Virus record (IMG/VR): IMGVR_UViG_3300036886_000393
Span: 1 to 35,935 of that record
Length of the DNA: 35,935 nt
Direction: 5' to 3' (one strand)
Source of the DNA: a virus
The notes beneath the pieces are model-generated. The model saw nothing but the letters and a program-made list of their open reading frames with translations. It was not told the origin of the DNA and did not search any database. Numbering within the stretch: the first letter of the stretch is position 1; every line of letters starts with the position of its first letter. This document shows, in pieces, positions 21,237 to 30,534 of this stretch. The position numbers were made by a program, and so were the translations under genes.

Positions 21237-21824
21237 ATGACCTATCTTCCAGGTATTCCTAATGGAACAGATATTCCATCAAACACAGCTTCGCAGTTTA
21301 GAACCAACTTCACTGCTTTAGATAATATTTTTGCCAACAATCATTACAAATTCGATGATCCTACAGTAGCAAATCGAGGATTCCATAAGTTTTCTACCTA
21401 TGTAGAACAAGGTGCTGGTCCTGCGACTGCTGCTGGGATGATCGCTCTTTACTGCAAGTCTTACGGTTCACAAGATTGTTTGTACTTTAGAAGACCTGGT
21501 TCTGGCGCTGAGATTCTATTAACAGGACCTTCTGGTCCAGTACAAGCAGCAAATGGTTACACTTTTGTTCCAGGAGGAATATTAATTCAATGGGGCAAAT
21601 TGATAGCAGTACCAATCGCAAATACTAATTATTCTTTCAACATTCATTTTTCTGGGAATGTTTACCAAGTATTCGTTACTCCAATTAGCAATTCGGCAAG
21701 TAACCAACCTACTGTCTGCTGGACAGGTACTCCTGCTGCTGGATCTTTTAATGTTCGTAGGCCAGCGGGAACTTTAGAACCTGCAACAGTTGACGTTTCT
21801 TGGTTTGCAATAGGACCTGCATAA
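21237..21824 (+). CDS. Probable tail or head fibre protein
   Basis: A 195-residue protein. The C-terminal half (NGYTFVPGGILIQWGKL, then FNIHFSGNVYQVFVTPIS and FNVRRPAG) matches the small beta domain found at the ends of many phage fibres. ATG 21237 lies just after a possible promoter (TATAGA at 21205) and the leader AAAGAAAAA. It overlaps the next gene as TAATG. It lies where P22 has gp4/gp10 with no extra gene, so it may be an added receptor-binding or plug protein. Confidence 0.65.
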   Translation: MTYLPGIPNGTDIPSNTASQFRTNFTALDNIFANNHYKFDDPTVANRGFHKFSTYVEQGAGPATAAGMIALYCKSYGSQDCLYFRRPGSGAEILLTGPSGPVQAANGYTFVPGGILIQWGKLIAVPIANTNYSFNIHFSGNVYQVFVTPISNSASNQPTVCWTGTPAAGSFNVRRPAGTLEPATVDVSWFAIGPA

Positions 21825-24148
21825 TGTCATATCAACCACACTATATTGCCTCTTATGAGGATGATTCTGGTTTAAATACATACTATGAACCTTTCATTCT
21901 TCCAGAAAAAGCATTCCCTGTCTTACAAGATGCTTATTGTTGGAGAGGTAAAGTACAAAGAAGAAGGGGATTTGAACTTCTAGGCAGATTGAGAAGAGTG
22001 CTCGTAAATCAAGCTTTGACAAAATTTACCTCAGCAGGCCCAGGAGCTGTCGTTGAGAATATCTTCACAGACATGGCTCTTGCTGGCTTGCCTGAAACAA
22101 ATGCCACATTACAGCCAGGCACTGTTGCAAATCCCATAGTCGTTACGGTGGGAGCCCAGACGATAACAGACACGTTAGGTGATGGTACAACAACGGTGGC
22201 CGGAGCAGGGCCTATTACTTCAGCTACAATCAATTATAATACTGGAGACCTATCAATAGTCTATTCAGGAGCGATGGCCCCTACAGACGCGACTATATCA
22301 GTTGCTTATTGGCCTGGCTTTCCTGTGATGGGATTGAGAACTCAAGAAGAATTCGCCATAAATAACGAAAACCTGATCGCTTTTGATCAAAAATATGCTT
22401 ATAAATACGATCCTTCATCATCGCAATTTGTTGAGTTAGTTCCTGGAACAACATGGAATGGTTTAGATTATAATTTCTTTTGGTCAACAAATTACTATAA
22501 CGATCTTAGCTTAGACAATTTGTTCTGGGTAACAAATACTAGCATGGCAAGTTCGCCTAAAGATCCAATAAGATATTTTGATGGTTCTGCTTGGCATGAT
22601 TTTGCTCCTGTAATTAGTAATGATGGAGTTAATTCTCTTTCTTTATATCAATGTGAAATTATTCTTCCTTATAAGAATTGTTTAGTCGTAATGAATACAT
22701 GGGAAGGAAAAACAGGAAGTATAAATAATGCCAATAATTTCCCAAGAAGAATCAGGTGGAGCGCGCCCGCTGAAGATCCTAATGCTACAAATGCTTGGAG
22801 AGAGGACATTCCTGGGGAAGGAAGTTATCTTGATATCCCTTCTGCTGACGAAGTCATCGTATCTGCTGAATTCATCAAGGATGTTTTGGTAATTAAGTGT
22901 GAAAGGTCAACCTGGAAATTAGTCTGGACTAATATTTCTACCGATCCCTTCCTTGCTCAAATGATAAATACCGAACTTGGAGCTGAATCCAAATTCTCTC
23001 TCATTCCTTTCGATCGCGGTATTTTTTCTGTTGCTGATGTTGGCATTCTCACTGATGACAGTGTGAATGTTTCTAGAATTGATATGCAGATTCCTAATAC
23101 TGTATTCAATTTCAAAAATACAAATGAAGGTGTAGTAAGAGTTCAGGGGATAAGAGACTATTTCAATGAATTAGTGTATTGGACCTTTCCTTCTGATGAA
23201 TCTACAAGATATCCAGATCAAGTTTTAGTATTTAATTATAGAAACAATACTTATGCTTTATTCAATGATTCTTTCACTTGTTATGGATATTATCAAAGAC
23301 TTTCTTCCAAGAACTGGAATCAATTGTCTGACATAACTTGGAATCAATGGACAACGCCTTGGAATTCTCCCGTCACAGAGGCTTTATTTCCAAGTGTTGT
23401 TGCGGGAAATCAAGAAGGATTTGTAGAAATTGTTACACAAGATTCATTTGGAGTGAATGATCCTTCATTATTTGTCGATGCGATTGACTTTTCTTCTGAT
23501 CCATTAGTCTTTACTATTCCAAGCCATAATCTTTCAGTTGGAGAGGTGATAGAAATTGATGGGATAATTGGAACGTCGAGTTCATTAAATGGATTGGTTT
23601 ATAGAGTTGTGTTGATTCCTTCTCCTGATTTTGTTCAATTGGAATACTGGGATTCAGTAGCACGGGAGTGGAAAAACCCATTTCTTTTGGCTGGCACAGG
23701 AAGCACATATCTTGGTGGCGGGCTTGTATCTGTATATAACGGAATCAATATAACAACAAAAATCTTTGCTCCTTTTTATGATGCTGGTACTCAATGTAGA
23801 GTAGGATATGTAGATTTTCTATTTAACAAAACTGATTCTGGAGAAGTTACAAGCGACTTTTACATCAATGAAAACAACGCCATCTCTATCACAGATCCTA
23901 CGATTAACAGTGGTCTCAATGGAACAAATGCTGTTCTCACATCTCCTGAAAACACATCTTTAATTCCTTCCCAGGCCAATCAGATGAAGATTTGGCACCG
24001 ACAGTTCATCCAAGCAATTGCTCAGAACTTCCAGGTTGAACTTTCATTATCTCAAGAACAACTTGCTACTCCGACCATTAATGAGTCTGACATTGTCATG
24101 CATGCAATGGCCTTCTATTTATCTCCAAATGCCAGGATGACGCAATGA
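21824..24148 (+). CDS. Large tail hub/nozzle protein (gp10-like position)
   Basis: A 774-residue, Trp/Tyr/Asn-rich beta protein. The N-terminus (YYEPFILPEKAFPVLQDAYC, then RGKVQRRRGFELLGRL) and the central blades (RRIRWSAPAEDPN, IPSADEVIVSAEFIKDVLVI) look like the propeller-like tail proteins represented by P22 gp10 and T7 gp12. An FCCH-like insert is at about residues 550-610. P22 gp10 is 472 residues, so this one carries extra domains. It starts in a TAATG overlap and ends in an ATGA overlap. Function is inferred from position and fold impression. Confidence 0.6.
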   Translation: MSYQPHYIASYEDDSGLNTYYEPFILPEKAFPVLQDAYCWRGKVQRRRGFELLGRLRRVLVNQALTKFTSAGPGAVVENIFTDMALAGLPETNATLQPGTVANPIVVTVGAQTITDTLGDGTTTVAGAGPITSATINYNTGDLSIVYSGAMAPTDATISVAYWPGFPVMGLRTQEEFAINNENLIAFDQKYAYKYDPSSSQFVELVPGTTWNGLDYNFFWSTNYYNDLSLDNLFWVTNTSMASSPKDPIRYFDGSAWHDFAPVISNDGVNSLSLYQCEIILPYKNCLVVMNTWEGKTGSINNANNFPRRIRWSAPAEDPNATNAWREDIPGEGSYLDIPSADEVIVSAEFIKDVLVIKCERSTWKLVWTNISTDPFLAQMINTELGAESKFSLIPFDRGIFSVADVGILTDDSVNVSRIDMQIPNTVFNFKNTNEGVVRVQGIRDYFNELVYWTFPSDESTRYPDQVLVFNYRNNTYALFNDSFTCYGYYQRLSSKNWNQLSDITWNQWTTPWNSPVTEALFPSVVAGNQEGFVEIVTQDSFGVNDPSLFVDAIDFSSDPLVFTIPSHNLSVGEVIEIDGIIGTSSSLNGLVYRVVLIPSPDFVQLEYWDSVAREWKNPFLLAGTGSTYLGGGLVSVYNGINITTKIFAPFYDAGTQCRVGYVDFLFNKTDSGEVTSDFYINENNAISITDPTINSGLNGTNAVLTSPENTSLIPSQANQMKIWHRQFIQAIAQNFQVELSLSQEQLATPTINESDIVMHAMAFYLSPNARMTQ

Positions 24149-24627
24149 GCTTTTCTCCTGCAACTTCAGCTGGCCCTTTCTTACCTATATCTGAGGTATT
24201 TCCTGAAGATGCGGACGAATTTCTTGTAAAACTCACGAACCTATATACTCAAATTGCAATCTGTGTGAATGCAAGAGAGATCGGGGTATATTCTGTTACT
24301 CAATCTATAACAGGAAGCTTCTATCCCAACCCCACGAATCCTAGCCAAATGCTTCCTTCGTACAGAAAGATATTCGTCTTCGGAGCGATTCCAGCTGGCA
24401 CAGAAGTAGATATACCACATGGGCTTACAGGTACTTTCTTCTTGATTGCTCTAACAGGATCATGCCAAACTGACAATCCAGATCAAAGGCCATTGCCATA
24501 TCCAGGTGATCACGGAACAGATTCTGTTACATTATTCATAGATAGTGTTGATCTTGTCATTGCAAATGGTACTGACGGACCTAATTTGAACTATGGTCTC
24601 GTGGAGTTAGAGTATATCTATATCTGA
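24145..24627 (+). CDS. Hypothetical tail-associated protein
   Basis: A 160-residue protein with no family I can name. It has a helical N-terminus (DADEFLVKLTNLYTQIAICV), then YRKIFVFGAIPAGTEVDIPH and a C-terminal beta part. It overlaps the hub gene by four bases (ATGA), so it is coupled to it and probably part of the tail. Confidence 0.6.
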   Translation: MSFSPATSAGPFLPISEVFPEDADEFLVKLTNLYTQIAICVNAREIGVYSVTQSITGSFYPNPTNPSQMLPSYRKIFVFGAIPAGTEVDIPHGLTGTFFLIALTGSCQTDNPDQRPLPYPGDHGTDSVTLFIDSVDLVIANGTDGPNLNYGLVELEYIYI

Positions 24628-24669
24628 TTAAAATAATTACTGATAGACTAAGGAAAAAGTGAGGAAAAT

Positions 24670-25404
24670 ATGGCACACGACAAATCAATCAAGTTAAAAT
24701 ATGGCCACAAATATGCCAGGATGCAGCAATTTCCTATTGTTTCGCATCAAACTCAAAAAATTCTAGATAAATATGCTAAACATATTAAACCAGAAATGTT
24801 CAATGCACCTCAAGATTACACTAGGGGAATGGATATTTTAAGACAGGGAATGCAGCAGCCTCCTATCGCTCCAGTAGAAACGGGTGCTACTTCCTACTTA
24901 CAAAATATTTTGAGCCAAGATCCTGAGATGATGAAGCAATTTGAAGCCCCTTATATGCGACAATTCAATGAACAAATACTTCCAGATATTGCTAATAGAT
25001 ATGCAGGTGCTGGAGCAGTAAGTTCAGGTGGATTCAAGCAAGCAATGGCTCATGCTGCTACTGACCTACAAGAAAGACTAGCCGGCCTGCGTACAGGAGC
25101 GGGATTGCAAGCGGCTCAAGCTGCCTTACCTTATGCTCAAATGCCGCTTCAAAGACAACAACAGCAATTTAGTAACACCCAAAATGCTATGCAAGCTGCT
25201 CTATATCCTCAACAAATGCAAGAAGAATATAACAGATATGCACAAAACAGGCAGTTTCAGCAACGAAATCAAGTATTGGGAACGCCGACATTTCAATGGA
25301 ATCAACAGAAACCACAGCAACGTGATCCTGGATTTTGGAGATCTGCCCTTCCTGGATTTGCAGAAGGTTTTGTAAATCAATTTGCTTCATCCATGTTTGG
25401 TTAA
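24670..25404 (+). CDS. DNA ejection/internal virion protein (gp7-like position)
   Basis: A 244-residue Gln/Ala-rich helical protein. EAPYMRQFNEQILPDIANRY followed by AGAGAVSSGGFKQAMAHAAT is a pattern I know from podovirus internal virion proteins. P22 gp7, in the same place, is 229 residues. These proteins leave the capsid with the DNA and help it cross the envelope. A possible promoter (TGATAGACT with an AAGGAAAAAG leader) precedes it. Confidence 0.65.
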   Translation: MAHDKSIKLKYGHKYARMQQFPIVSHQTQKILDKYAKHIKPEMFNAPQDYTRGMDILRQGMQQPPIAPVETGATSYLQNILSQDPEMMKQFEAPYMRQFNEQILPDIANRYAGAGAVSSGGFKQAMAHAATDLQERLAGLRTGAGLQAAQAALPYAQMPLQRQQQQFSNTQNAMQAALYPQQMQEEYNRYAQNRQFQQRNQVLGTPTFQWNQQKPQQRDPGFWRSALPGFAEGFVNQFASSMFG

Positions 25405-25419
25405 AATAAAGAGATTAAT

Positions 25420-26949
25420 ATGTCATACGTAGTTAATGCGCCTGATTTTAACCGTCGAGTTGGAACATCAACTCTAGTTGGTCAGGCTGTAGGAAGAGCA
25501 GTAAGCAATGCAACAAGCATGCATCTGCAAGGCCAAATGCAGGATATGTTTGATCAGAAGAAGCAGGCAAGGGATTCAGAAAGAGAAAGTGCAGCTAGAA
25601 TGAAGTCTGCTGAAGGATTGACGAATTTTTTAGTCAGTAGCAAATATGCACCTAAAGAAGAAGCTTCGAGTATACGTTCTTTCTTGTCTCAACTATCACA
25701 GCCGGATCAAATGAAGTTTCTTGATCTTAGTATGAAGAATGGACCTGCTTTTCAATCTGCAAATAATGCAATGAGTGGAGGCAAAGTAAACTTAAATGAA
25801 ATATTTGGAAACAGGCCTCCATCATCAACACAGGGTCAACAAATTCAGCAACAACCTATTTATACTCAACAAGAGCAAACTAACCCACCAGCGCTCGAAA
25901 GAACTGGCAATCTAGGACAATATCCAGAATCACCTAATCAACCGACACAAATACCTTATCTTCAAGGTTATCAGCCTCAATTACAGCAGAATAAACCAAT
26001 TACTATGTCAGGTGGCGAAATACCCCCTCAGAGACAAACAGCCGGTCAGTTTGAACAACCGAAACAGGTTAATGAGAAAACTTTAGGTGAAATGACACCT
26101 GAAGAATTCGAGCAGTATAAAAAGCTAACACCAAGAACTGCGTGGAAAGGGTTGGCAGCGGCGAGAGATAGGCAGAAAAAAGTATCAGCTGTTGAAAAAG
26201 CAAATGTTTTAACAGAAACCAAAATTCCTAGAGAAGAAGAACAAAAAAATGTTCAAACTTTCATTACTGGATCACAAAACAGAATGAGTCAAATTCCGGA
26301 AGAAGAAGCTCTTTTAAACTTAGCTACAGAAAGTATCAATCAAAATCAATTTGGTTTATTATCACCTGATAATTTAGCTGATTATACAGGAGTTGAGCAA
26401 TTTAGGACAGCCACGGGAGAAGGATTTAGGACTGCTGTAAAGGATTATTTTCTAAAAGATATCAAACAAACTGGCGGTCGTCCTAATATGTTTATAGAGA
26501 AAATGCTATCTAGCATTTTACCTAATGTTGGCAAGTCAAAGCAAGCAAATATGGCTTGGATTGAAGTGCAAAAACTTAAGATTGATTTAGATAAAGAAAA
26601 ACAAAGACTAATAGAGCAATATTCACCTGATCATGTAGATGCAAATGGCAATATTAAAGGAAGTCTTATAAATTCAGTGAACAAGGACTTGGCTGAATTT
26701 GCAAACACGCGACAAGAAGCTACTGCATACGCTCTCCAAAAGAATAGAGAAGAAGGATCGTCATTGGGAGATTTACAAAGCCTAAAGAATTCGAAAGGCA
26801 CACCTCTTACAGAAGAAAGAGCAAAAGTACTGAACAAAATGGTCAATGGAGATCGTGAAAAATTGTTAAAAGTGATTAAAGAAACTGGATATGTAGTTCC
26901 TGATAAATCAATAATTGATCTTTATAAACAAAGTCATCAAAATGAATAA
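25420..26949 (+). CDS. DNA ejection/internal virion protein (gp20-like position)
   Basis: A 509-residue protein. A helical N-terminus with a charged segment (DQKKQARDSERESAARMKSA) is followed by a Gln/Pro-rich low-complexity region (about 130-225) and a helical C-terminal half (LSSILPNVGKSKQANMAWIE). P22 gp20 is 471 residues and lies in this order. Its start is 15 nt after the preceding gene and its end overlaps the next start. Confidence 0.6.
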   Translation: MSYVVNAPDFNRRVGTSTLVGQAVGRAVSNATSMHLQGQMQDMFDQKKQARDSERESAARMKSAEGLTNFLVSSKYAPKEEASSIRSFLSQLSQPDQMKFLDLSMKNGPAFQSANNAMSGGKVNLNEIFGNRPPSSTQGQQIQQQPIYTQQEQTNPPALERTGNLGQYPESPNQPTQIPYLQGYQPQLQQNKPITMSGGEIPPQRQTAGQFEQPKQVNEKTLGEMTPEEFEQYKKLTPRTAWKGLAAARDRQKKVSAVEKANVLTETKIPREEEQKNVQTFITGSQNRMSQIPEEEALLNLATESINQNQFGLLSPDNLADYTGVEQFRTATGEGFRTAVKDYFLKDIKQTGGRPNMFIEKMLSSILPNVGKSKQANMAWIEVQKLKIDLDKEKQRLIEQYSPDHVDANGNIKGSLINSVNKDLAEFANTRQEATAYALQKNREEGSSLGDLQSLKNSKGTPLTEERAKVLNKMVNGDREKLLKVIKETGYVVPDKSIIDLYKQSHQNE

Positions 26950-28546
26950 TCAATCTTCTTCAGCAAATGATTTTTTAGATGTAGCTCTAGGAACTGAGAC
27001 TAGATCTAAGTCGGCCACAACTTCTTCTGAAGATAAAAATGCGCGAACTAATGAATTTTTGGATTACGCTATCAATGAACCCGAGGCAAAACCAGTTAAA
27101 GGTTCTTGGAATGAATTCATTGCTCAGTTGAGCAAAGAGGCATATAAAAGAGGTGGTGGAGACATTGGATCTGCATGGGAATGGTTACATCAAATTCAAA
27201 AAGAACCTGGTGCTAGGTATTCAGGAGAACCTGAAACTACAAAGCCTTTTATATCCATCCCTGAATCACCTCTTCCAACAGTCCAGAGCCTGGGGGAAAG
27301 TGTCGGATATGAGGAACCAACCACGATGGCAGGAAGATATGGGAAAAGAATAGGGGGAAATATAGGAGCAGCAGCTCCTTTCATGGCGGTTAATCCTGTG
27401 TTGGCAGCCCCATTGGCTCTTTCTGGAGTTATTGGCGGAATTCTTGGGCAAACAGTTGAAGAACTCGGTGGTCCTGAATGGATGGCGACAGGTGCTGATA
27501 TTCTAGGCGGTATTGGCACGATGGCGGGGAAAGTTGGCAAGGTTGCTACCAAGCCTTCAGGAATCACAACTCGAGCATATGAGACTCTTGAGAAGACTAA
27601 AAAGATCACTCCTGAAGCCTATGAATCTCTTGTAGGAAAGATAGGCGAAGAGGCTAGAGATGTAAAAGATAAGATGTTTACTGGAAATAAGACTTATAAA
27701 GCCATCAAAGAAGACCCAGTTAAATTCAAACAAGAACTTGATAATGGATTGAATAGGGTTGGAACACTATTCGAGAACCACCCTGCGACCATAAATGGTA
27801 AAAGACTAAAGTCAAATATTACATTGCGAAAAAATCAATATAAAATAGCTCCTATCACATTGGGAGATCGAGATAAAGCGTTTATTAATAAAATTGATGA
27901 GATTTCTTCAACAATTAAGAATAGAAAAAAATATTCTGTAGGAGATTTTTTTAAACAATATAGATCGAATAACAAACAGATCGGCGAACTATTAAATATG
28001 ACTGAATCAAAAGGGGCAAACGCAGGAAAATTGGATGCTCTTCTTGAATATAATAGAGGAATTGCTGAAGAAATTAACAACAGAATCCCTATTACCCAAG
28101 TTAATGAGTTATTCAAAACAACAAATAAAACATACTCTGACGCTGCTAATATAAAAAAAATCGAAACATACATGAACGATGTGTTCACGGATAAAAAAAT
28201 CAATTATGATAAAGCACTTGGATATTTTGATGACAAGGAATTACAACGATCTGTTAACTCGACATTCGGTGATAAAAAAGAAAAAGAATTTAAGCAATTA
28301 ATGACAGATGTCGTGTCTCAGAAAAAAGGAATGGGAAAATTAAAGGTAGTTGAAGGAACTCGAGGTCATTTACTTGATCCAAGAACATACATATCACAGG
28401 CAAGATCGATCCTTTATACTCGTCCAAAACTAGAAAAAGGGATAGGGAAAAAGGCTGGACAACCGGCGATTGTGGGTATATCACAACTTCCTGCAAAAGG
28501 AGAAGAAAAACGCGGTCCTAGTCTCGAAGAACTATTATCAAGATAG
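26942..28546 (+). CDS. DNA ejection protein with hydrophobic segment (gp16-like position)
   Basis: A 534-residue protein, third of the ejection set (P22 gp16 is 609). A Gly/Ala/Pro-rich hydrophobic stretch at about residues 145-180 (GAAAPFMAVNPVLAAPLALS, then GVIGGILGQTV) could insert in the host membrane. The rest is helical and very Lys-rich. ATG 26942 overlaps the end of the previous gene and lacks a strong ribosome binding site, so translation is probably coupled. Confidence 0.6.
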   Translation: MNNQSSSANDFLDVALGTETRSKSATTSSEDKNARTNEFLDYAINEPEAKPVKGSWNEFIAQLSKEAYKRGGGDIGSAWEWLHQIQKEPGARYSGEPETTKPFISIPESPLPTVQSLGESVGYEEPTTMAGRYGKRIGGNIGAAAPFMAVNPVLAAPLALSGVIGGILGQTVEELGGPEWMATGADILGGIGTMAGKVGKVATKPSGITTRAYETLEKTKKITPEAYESLVGKIGEEARDVKDKMFTGNKTYKAIKEDPVKFKQELDNGLNRVGTLFENHPATINGKRLKSNITLRKNQYKIAPITLGDRDKAFINKIDEISSTIKNRKKYSVGDFFKQYRSNNKQIGELLNMTESKGANAGKLDALLEYNRGIAEEINNRIPITQVNELFKTTNKTYSDAANIKKIETYMNDVFTDKKINYDKALGYFDDKELQRSVNSTFGDKKEKEFKQLMTDVVSQKKGMGKLKVVEGTRGHLLDPRTYISQARSILYTRPKLEKGIGKKAGQPAIVGISQLPAKGEEKRGPSLEELLSR

Positions 28547-28613
28547 TTAATCAAAGAGAAGAAGTGATAGAACTCCACATATCAAAACGTAAATTAACAT
28601 AAACTAAATTTCC

Positions 28614-28826
28614 TTATTTAACCTGCCTATATTTCTCTTCAATCGCGCACAATCTCCCATGAAAGTCCTTCATGTCTTCTCTTATGGCATTGATAATTGC
28701 ATCAGTTTCTTTTCTTGAGCTTTCTAATCTTGCTTCTAATCTCACGAAGTCATCCTTTGAATCTTTTCTAAGATACCAAATGAAGACTGCTGTGGCTACA
28801 AGCTGTGACAATCCTTGCCAATCCAT
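28614..28826 (-). CDS. Small membrane-anchored coiled-coil protein
   Basis: A 70-residue protein: an N-terminal hydrophobic helix (LSQLVATAVFIWYLR) followed by a charged coiled coil (FVRLEARLESSRKETDAIIN, then IREDMKDFHGRLCAIEEKYR). AGAGGA precedes ATG 28826. It is the last gene of a leftward cluster of four tiny genes and could belong to lysis (holin- or spanin-like), but no diagnostic motif is present. Confidence 0.65.
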   Translation of the reverse strand: MDWQGLSQLVATAVFIWYLRKDSKDDFVRLEARLESSRKETDAIINAIREDMKDFHGRLCAIEEKYRQVK

Positions 28827-28829
28827 CTT

Positions 28830-29000
28830 CTAATCCTCTTTTTCCTTCCTCAATAACTCTTTTGCGTGCTTCTTGACCAATATTTCGGCGAATCTTTTCT
28901 CTGTACTATCTTCGGGTTCATTAGACCAGATCACTCGTATTTCATATTTTCCCTGATCATTAAATTCAGCTACAGTTCCTATAATCTTTGGTTCTCCCAT
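28830..29000 (-). CDS. Tiny hydrophilic protein
   Basis: A 56-residue soluble protein (MGEPKIIGTVAEFNDQGKYE) with a beta-like first half and a Lys/Glu-rich C-terminus. No family recognised. A strong GGGGAGGA precedes ATG 29000. Three bases separate its stop from the next gene's start. Confidence 0.6.
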   Translation of the reverse strand: MGEPKIIGTVAEFNDQGKYEIRVIWSNEPEDSTEKRFAEILVKKHAKELLRKEKED

Positions 29001-29084
29001 CTAATCCTCCCCTCTCACCGAAAAGAATAGCAGTCCAAGGTATAAAAACACAACCACAATCTCGAAAGCGATCACCTTATCCAT
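29001..29084 (-). CDS. 27-residue single-span membrane peptide
   Basis: A very short ORF, MDKVIAFEIVVVFLYLGLLF plus seven residues, essentially one transmembrane helix. It overlaps the upstream gene by eight bases and its last codons contain the ribosome binding site of the next gene. Support comes from packing and hydrophobicity; a short membrane peptide is plausible in a lysis cluster. Confidence 0.45.
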   Translation of the reverse strand: MDKVIAFEIVVVFLYLGLLFFSVRGED

Positions 29085-29253
29085 TTTTCTTCTCAAGCTT
29101 CTTGTTCAGGAGCGTGATCTCCATTTGCGTCATGTCTTTATAGAGCATCACTTCATGGTGTGTTTCTTCACACCTTCTATTGACAAAACTATATCCAAAA
29201 CCCAAAAATAATATATTCAGAAGAGCCAAACACGAAATAATAGAATCTTCCAT
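29077..29253 (-). CDS. Small membrane protein with helical tail
   Basis: A 58-residue protein: an N-terminal hydrophobic segment (ISCLALLNILFLGFGYSFV) then a charged helix (YKDMTQMEITLLNKKLEKKN). GAGGTG precedes ATG 29253. It is the first gene of the leftward cluster, divergent from the tail-fibre genes across a 112-nt gap that holds the promoter at 29303. Confidence 0.6.
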   Translation of the reverse strand: MEDSIISCLALLNILFLGFGYSFVNRRCEETHHEVMLYKDMTQMEITLLNKKLEKKNG

Positions 29254-29302
29254 TTTACACCTCTTTTTAGATCACTTATCACCATACTCTTGCAAATTAT
29301 TT

Positions 29303-29331
29303 TTGACACACTTTGTCATTCCTGCTATTGT
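29303..29331 (+). promoter_or_regulatory. Strong sigma70-like promoter for tail-fibre genes
   Basis: Perfect TTGACA (29303-29308), 17-nt spacer, TATTGT (29326-29331) preceded by TGC (extended -10), followed by AAAGAAAAA. It drives the seven tail-fibre genes that run to the window end. Confidence 0.75.
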
Positions 29332-29365
29332 AAAGAAAAATTTACCACTTAACTAAGAGGCATGT

Positions 29366-30187
29366 ATGGTAAAAACACTTCGCACTCAAGCTGAATCCCT
29401 GTATGGGCTTCCACAGCCTGTTGTCAATCAATTTCCCACCCCTGTTATCGCCCGACGCGCTCCTACCACTTCTGACTTAGGATATATCCTTGGTCAGATT
29501 TGGGTGGACAAAGTAGGCCTGAATATTTATGGCCTGGCTTCGAACGGTGGTGGAATCGCGACCTGGGCCATCATGGGTACAGTATCTTCCACTTTTACCA
29601 CCATAACTGCCACCAATTTTGTGACTGCTGCTGTTGCAACGGGCACGACTCTGACAGGTAATACCTGGTCTGCAACTGGTACTAATGCTGCCATTGACCT
29701 AAACCTTACTCCCAAAGGAGCAGCTGGGGATGTCAATATCACAGCAGGAGACCTTGCTATCGCGGGAGGCAATCTTGAAGTTCCAGCTGGCACTGTAACA
29801 GGCGGGACAGGCGTTATTGCAACCACAGGAGGCGTCACGGCCACTGCTGGTGGAGTAACTGCTACTGCTGGAGGCGTCACGGCCACAGCAGGCGATATCA
29901 CTGCTACGGCTGGTAATGTAATTATCGGGACTGCTGGAAGTGGGCTTGAGATCAAGGAAGGTGCCAATGCGAGAATGGGGCAGTCAGTCTTGGCTGCTGG
30001 AACCATTGTCGTTGTTAACACCTCTGTTACAGCCAATACACGCTCATTTATCTCTCGTGAGACTGTTGGTGCGGGAGCTCTTGGGAACCTAAGTGTCATA
30101 ATGAATCCAGGTGTGGGTTTTACTATCAATTCAGATGCTGCGACCGACATTTCCACTATTAACTGGCTTCTCATTGAGAAAATCTAA
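29366..30187 (+). CDS. Tail fibre protein with GGVTATA repeats
   Basis: A 273-residue Ala/Thr/Gly-rich protein. The N-terminus (residues 1-70, including GYILGQIWVDKVGLNIYGLA) is a conserved-looking attachment domain. The middle holds GGVTATA three times and GDITATA once. The C-terminus is beta-rich. Composition and repeats are those of trimeric fibre shafts. ATG 29366 follows AGAGG. It is the first gene after the strong promoter at 29303. Confidence 0.7.
   Translation: MVKTLRTQAESLYGLPQPVVNQFPTPVIARRAPTTSDLGYILGQIWVDKVGLNIYGLASNGGGIATWAIMGTVSSTFTTITATNFVTAAVATGTTLTGNTWSATGTNAAIDLNLTPKGAAGDVNITAGDLAIAGGNLEVPAGTVTGGTGVIATTGGVTATAGGVTATAGGVTATAGDITATAGNVIIGTAGSGLEIKEGANARMGQSVLAAGTIVVVNTSVTANTRSFISRETVGAGALGNLSVIMNPGVGFTINSDAATDISTINWLLIEKI
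29828..29911 (+). repeat. Four 21-bp tandem repeats in fibre gene
   Basis: Four in-frame 21-bp units encode GGVTATA, GGVTATA, GGVTATA and GDITATA; a degenerate unit (TGVIATT) lies just before. Such units form repeated shaft turns and allow length change by slippage. Confidence 0.75.
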
Positions 30188-30199
30188 AATAGGTGAGTT

Positions 30200-30532
30200 A
30201 TGAATTCTCTTAGTACGAGACTATTTTATTCCCCAATGCAGACGCTTGATACATCTGGACTTTTAGGGGCCTATGCGCCCCTTGGTAATCCCATTCCCGA
30301 TGCAGCTTCGATTATAAAGCTCGTTAATGGCAGCGACGTCCCAGTCACCATCTCAACTGATGGAACAACTGACATGGATATCTTGCCTGCTGGTTCATTC
30401 TATCTCTACGATCTGACGACAAATAAATCATTCGATGGGACAAGAGTAATTCCGGCTGGCACCCAATTCTATGTCAATGGTGTTGCTGGTTCTGGATTGG
30501 TCTATCTCGTGATTTTACATGCGGGGAATTAA
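30200..30532 (+). CDS. Small fibre-region protein
   Basis: A 110-residue beta-type protein (SIIKLVNGSDVPVTISTDGT, then PAGSFYLYDLTTNK and PAGTQFYVNGVAGSG). No named family, but the composition fits a fibre or receptor-binding accessory. TAGGTGAG precedes ATG 30200. It lies two bases before the next gene. Confidence 0.6.
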   Translation: MNSLSTRLFYSPMQTLDTSGLLGAYAPLGNPIPDAASIIKLVNGSDVPVTISTDGTTDMDILPAGSFYLYDLTTNKSFDGTRVIPAGTQFYVNGVAGSGLVYLVILHAGN

Positions 30533-30534
30533 CA

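Noticed and set aside
29527-30174. A 215-codon minus-strand open frame under the first fibre gene
   Set aside because: Its Pro/Val/Ala repeats are the reverse reading of the GGVTATA repeats; no ribosome binding site.
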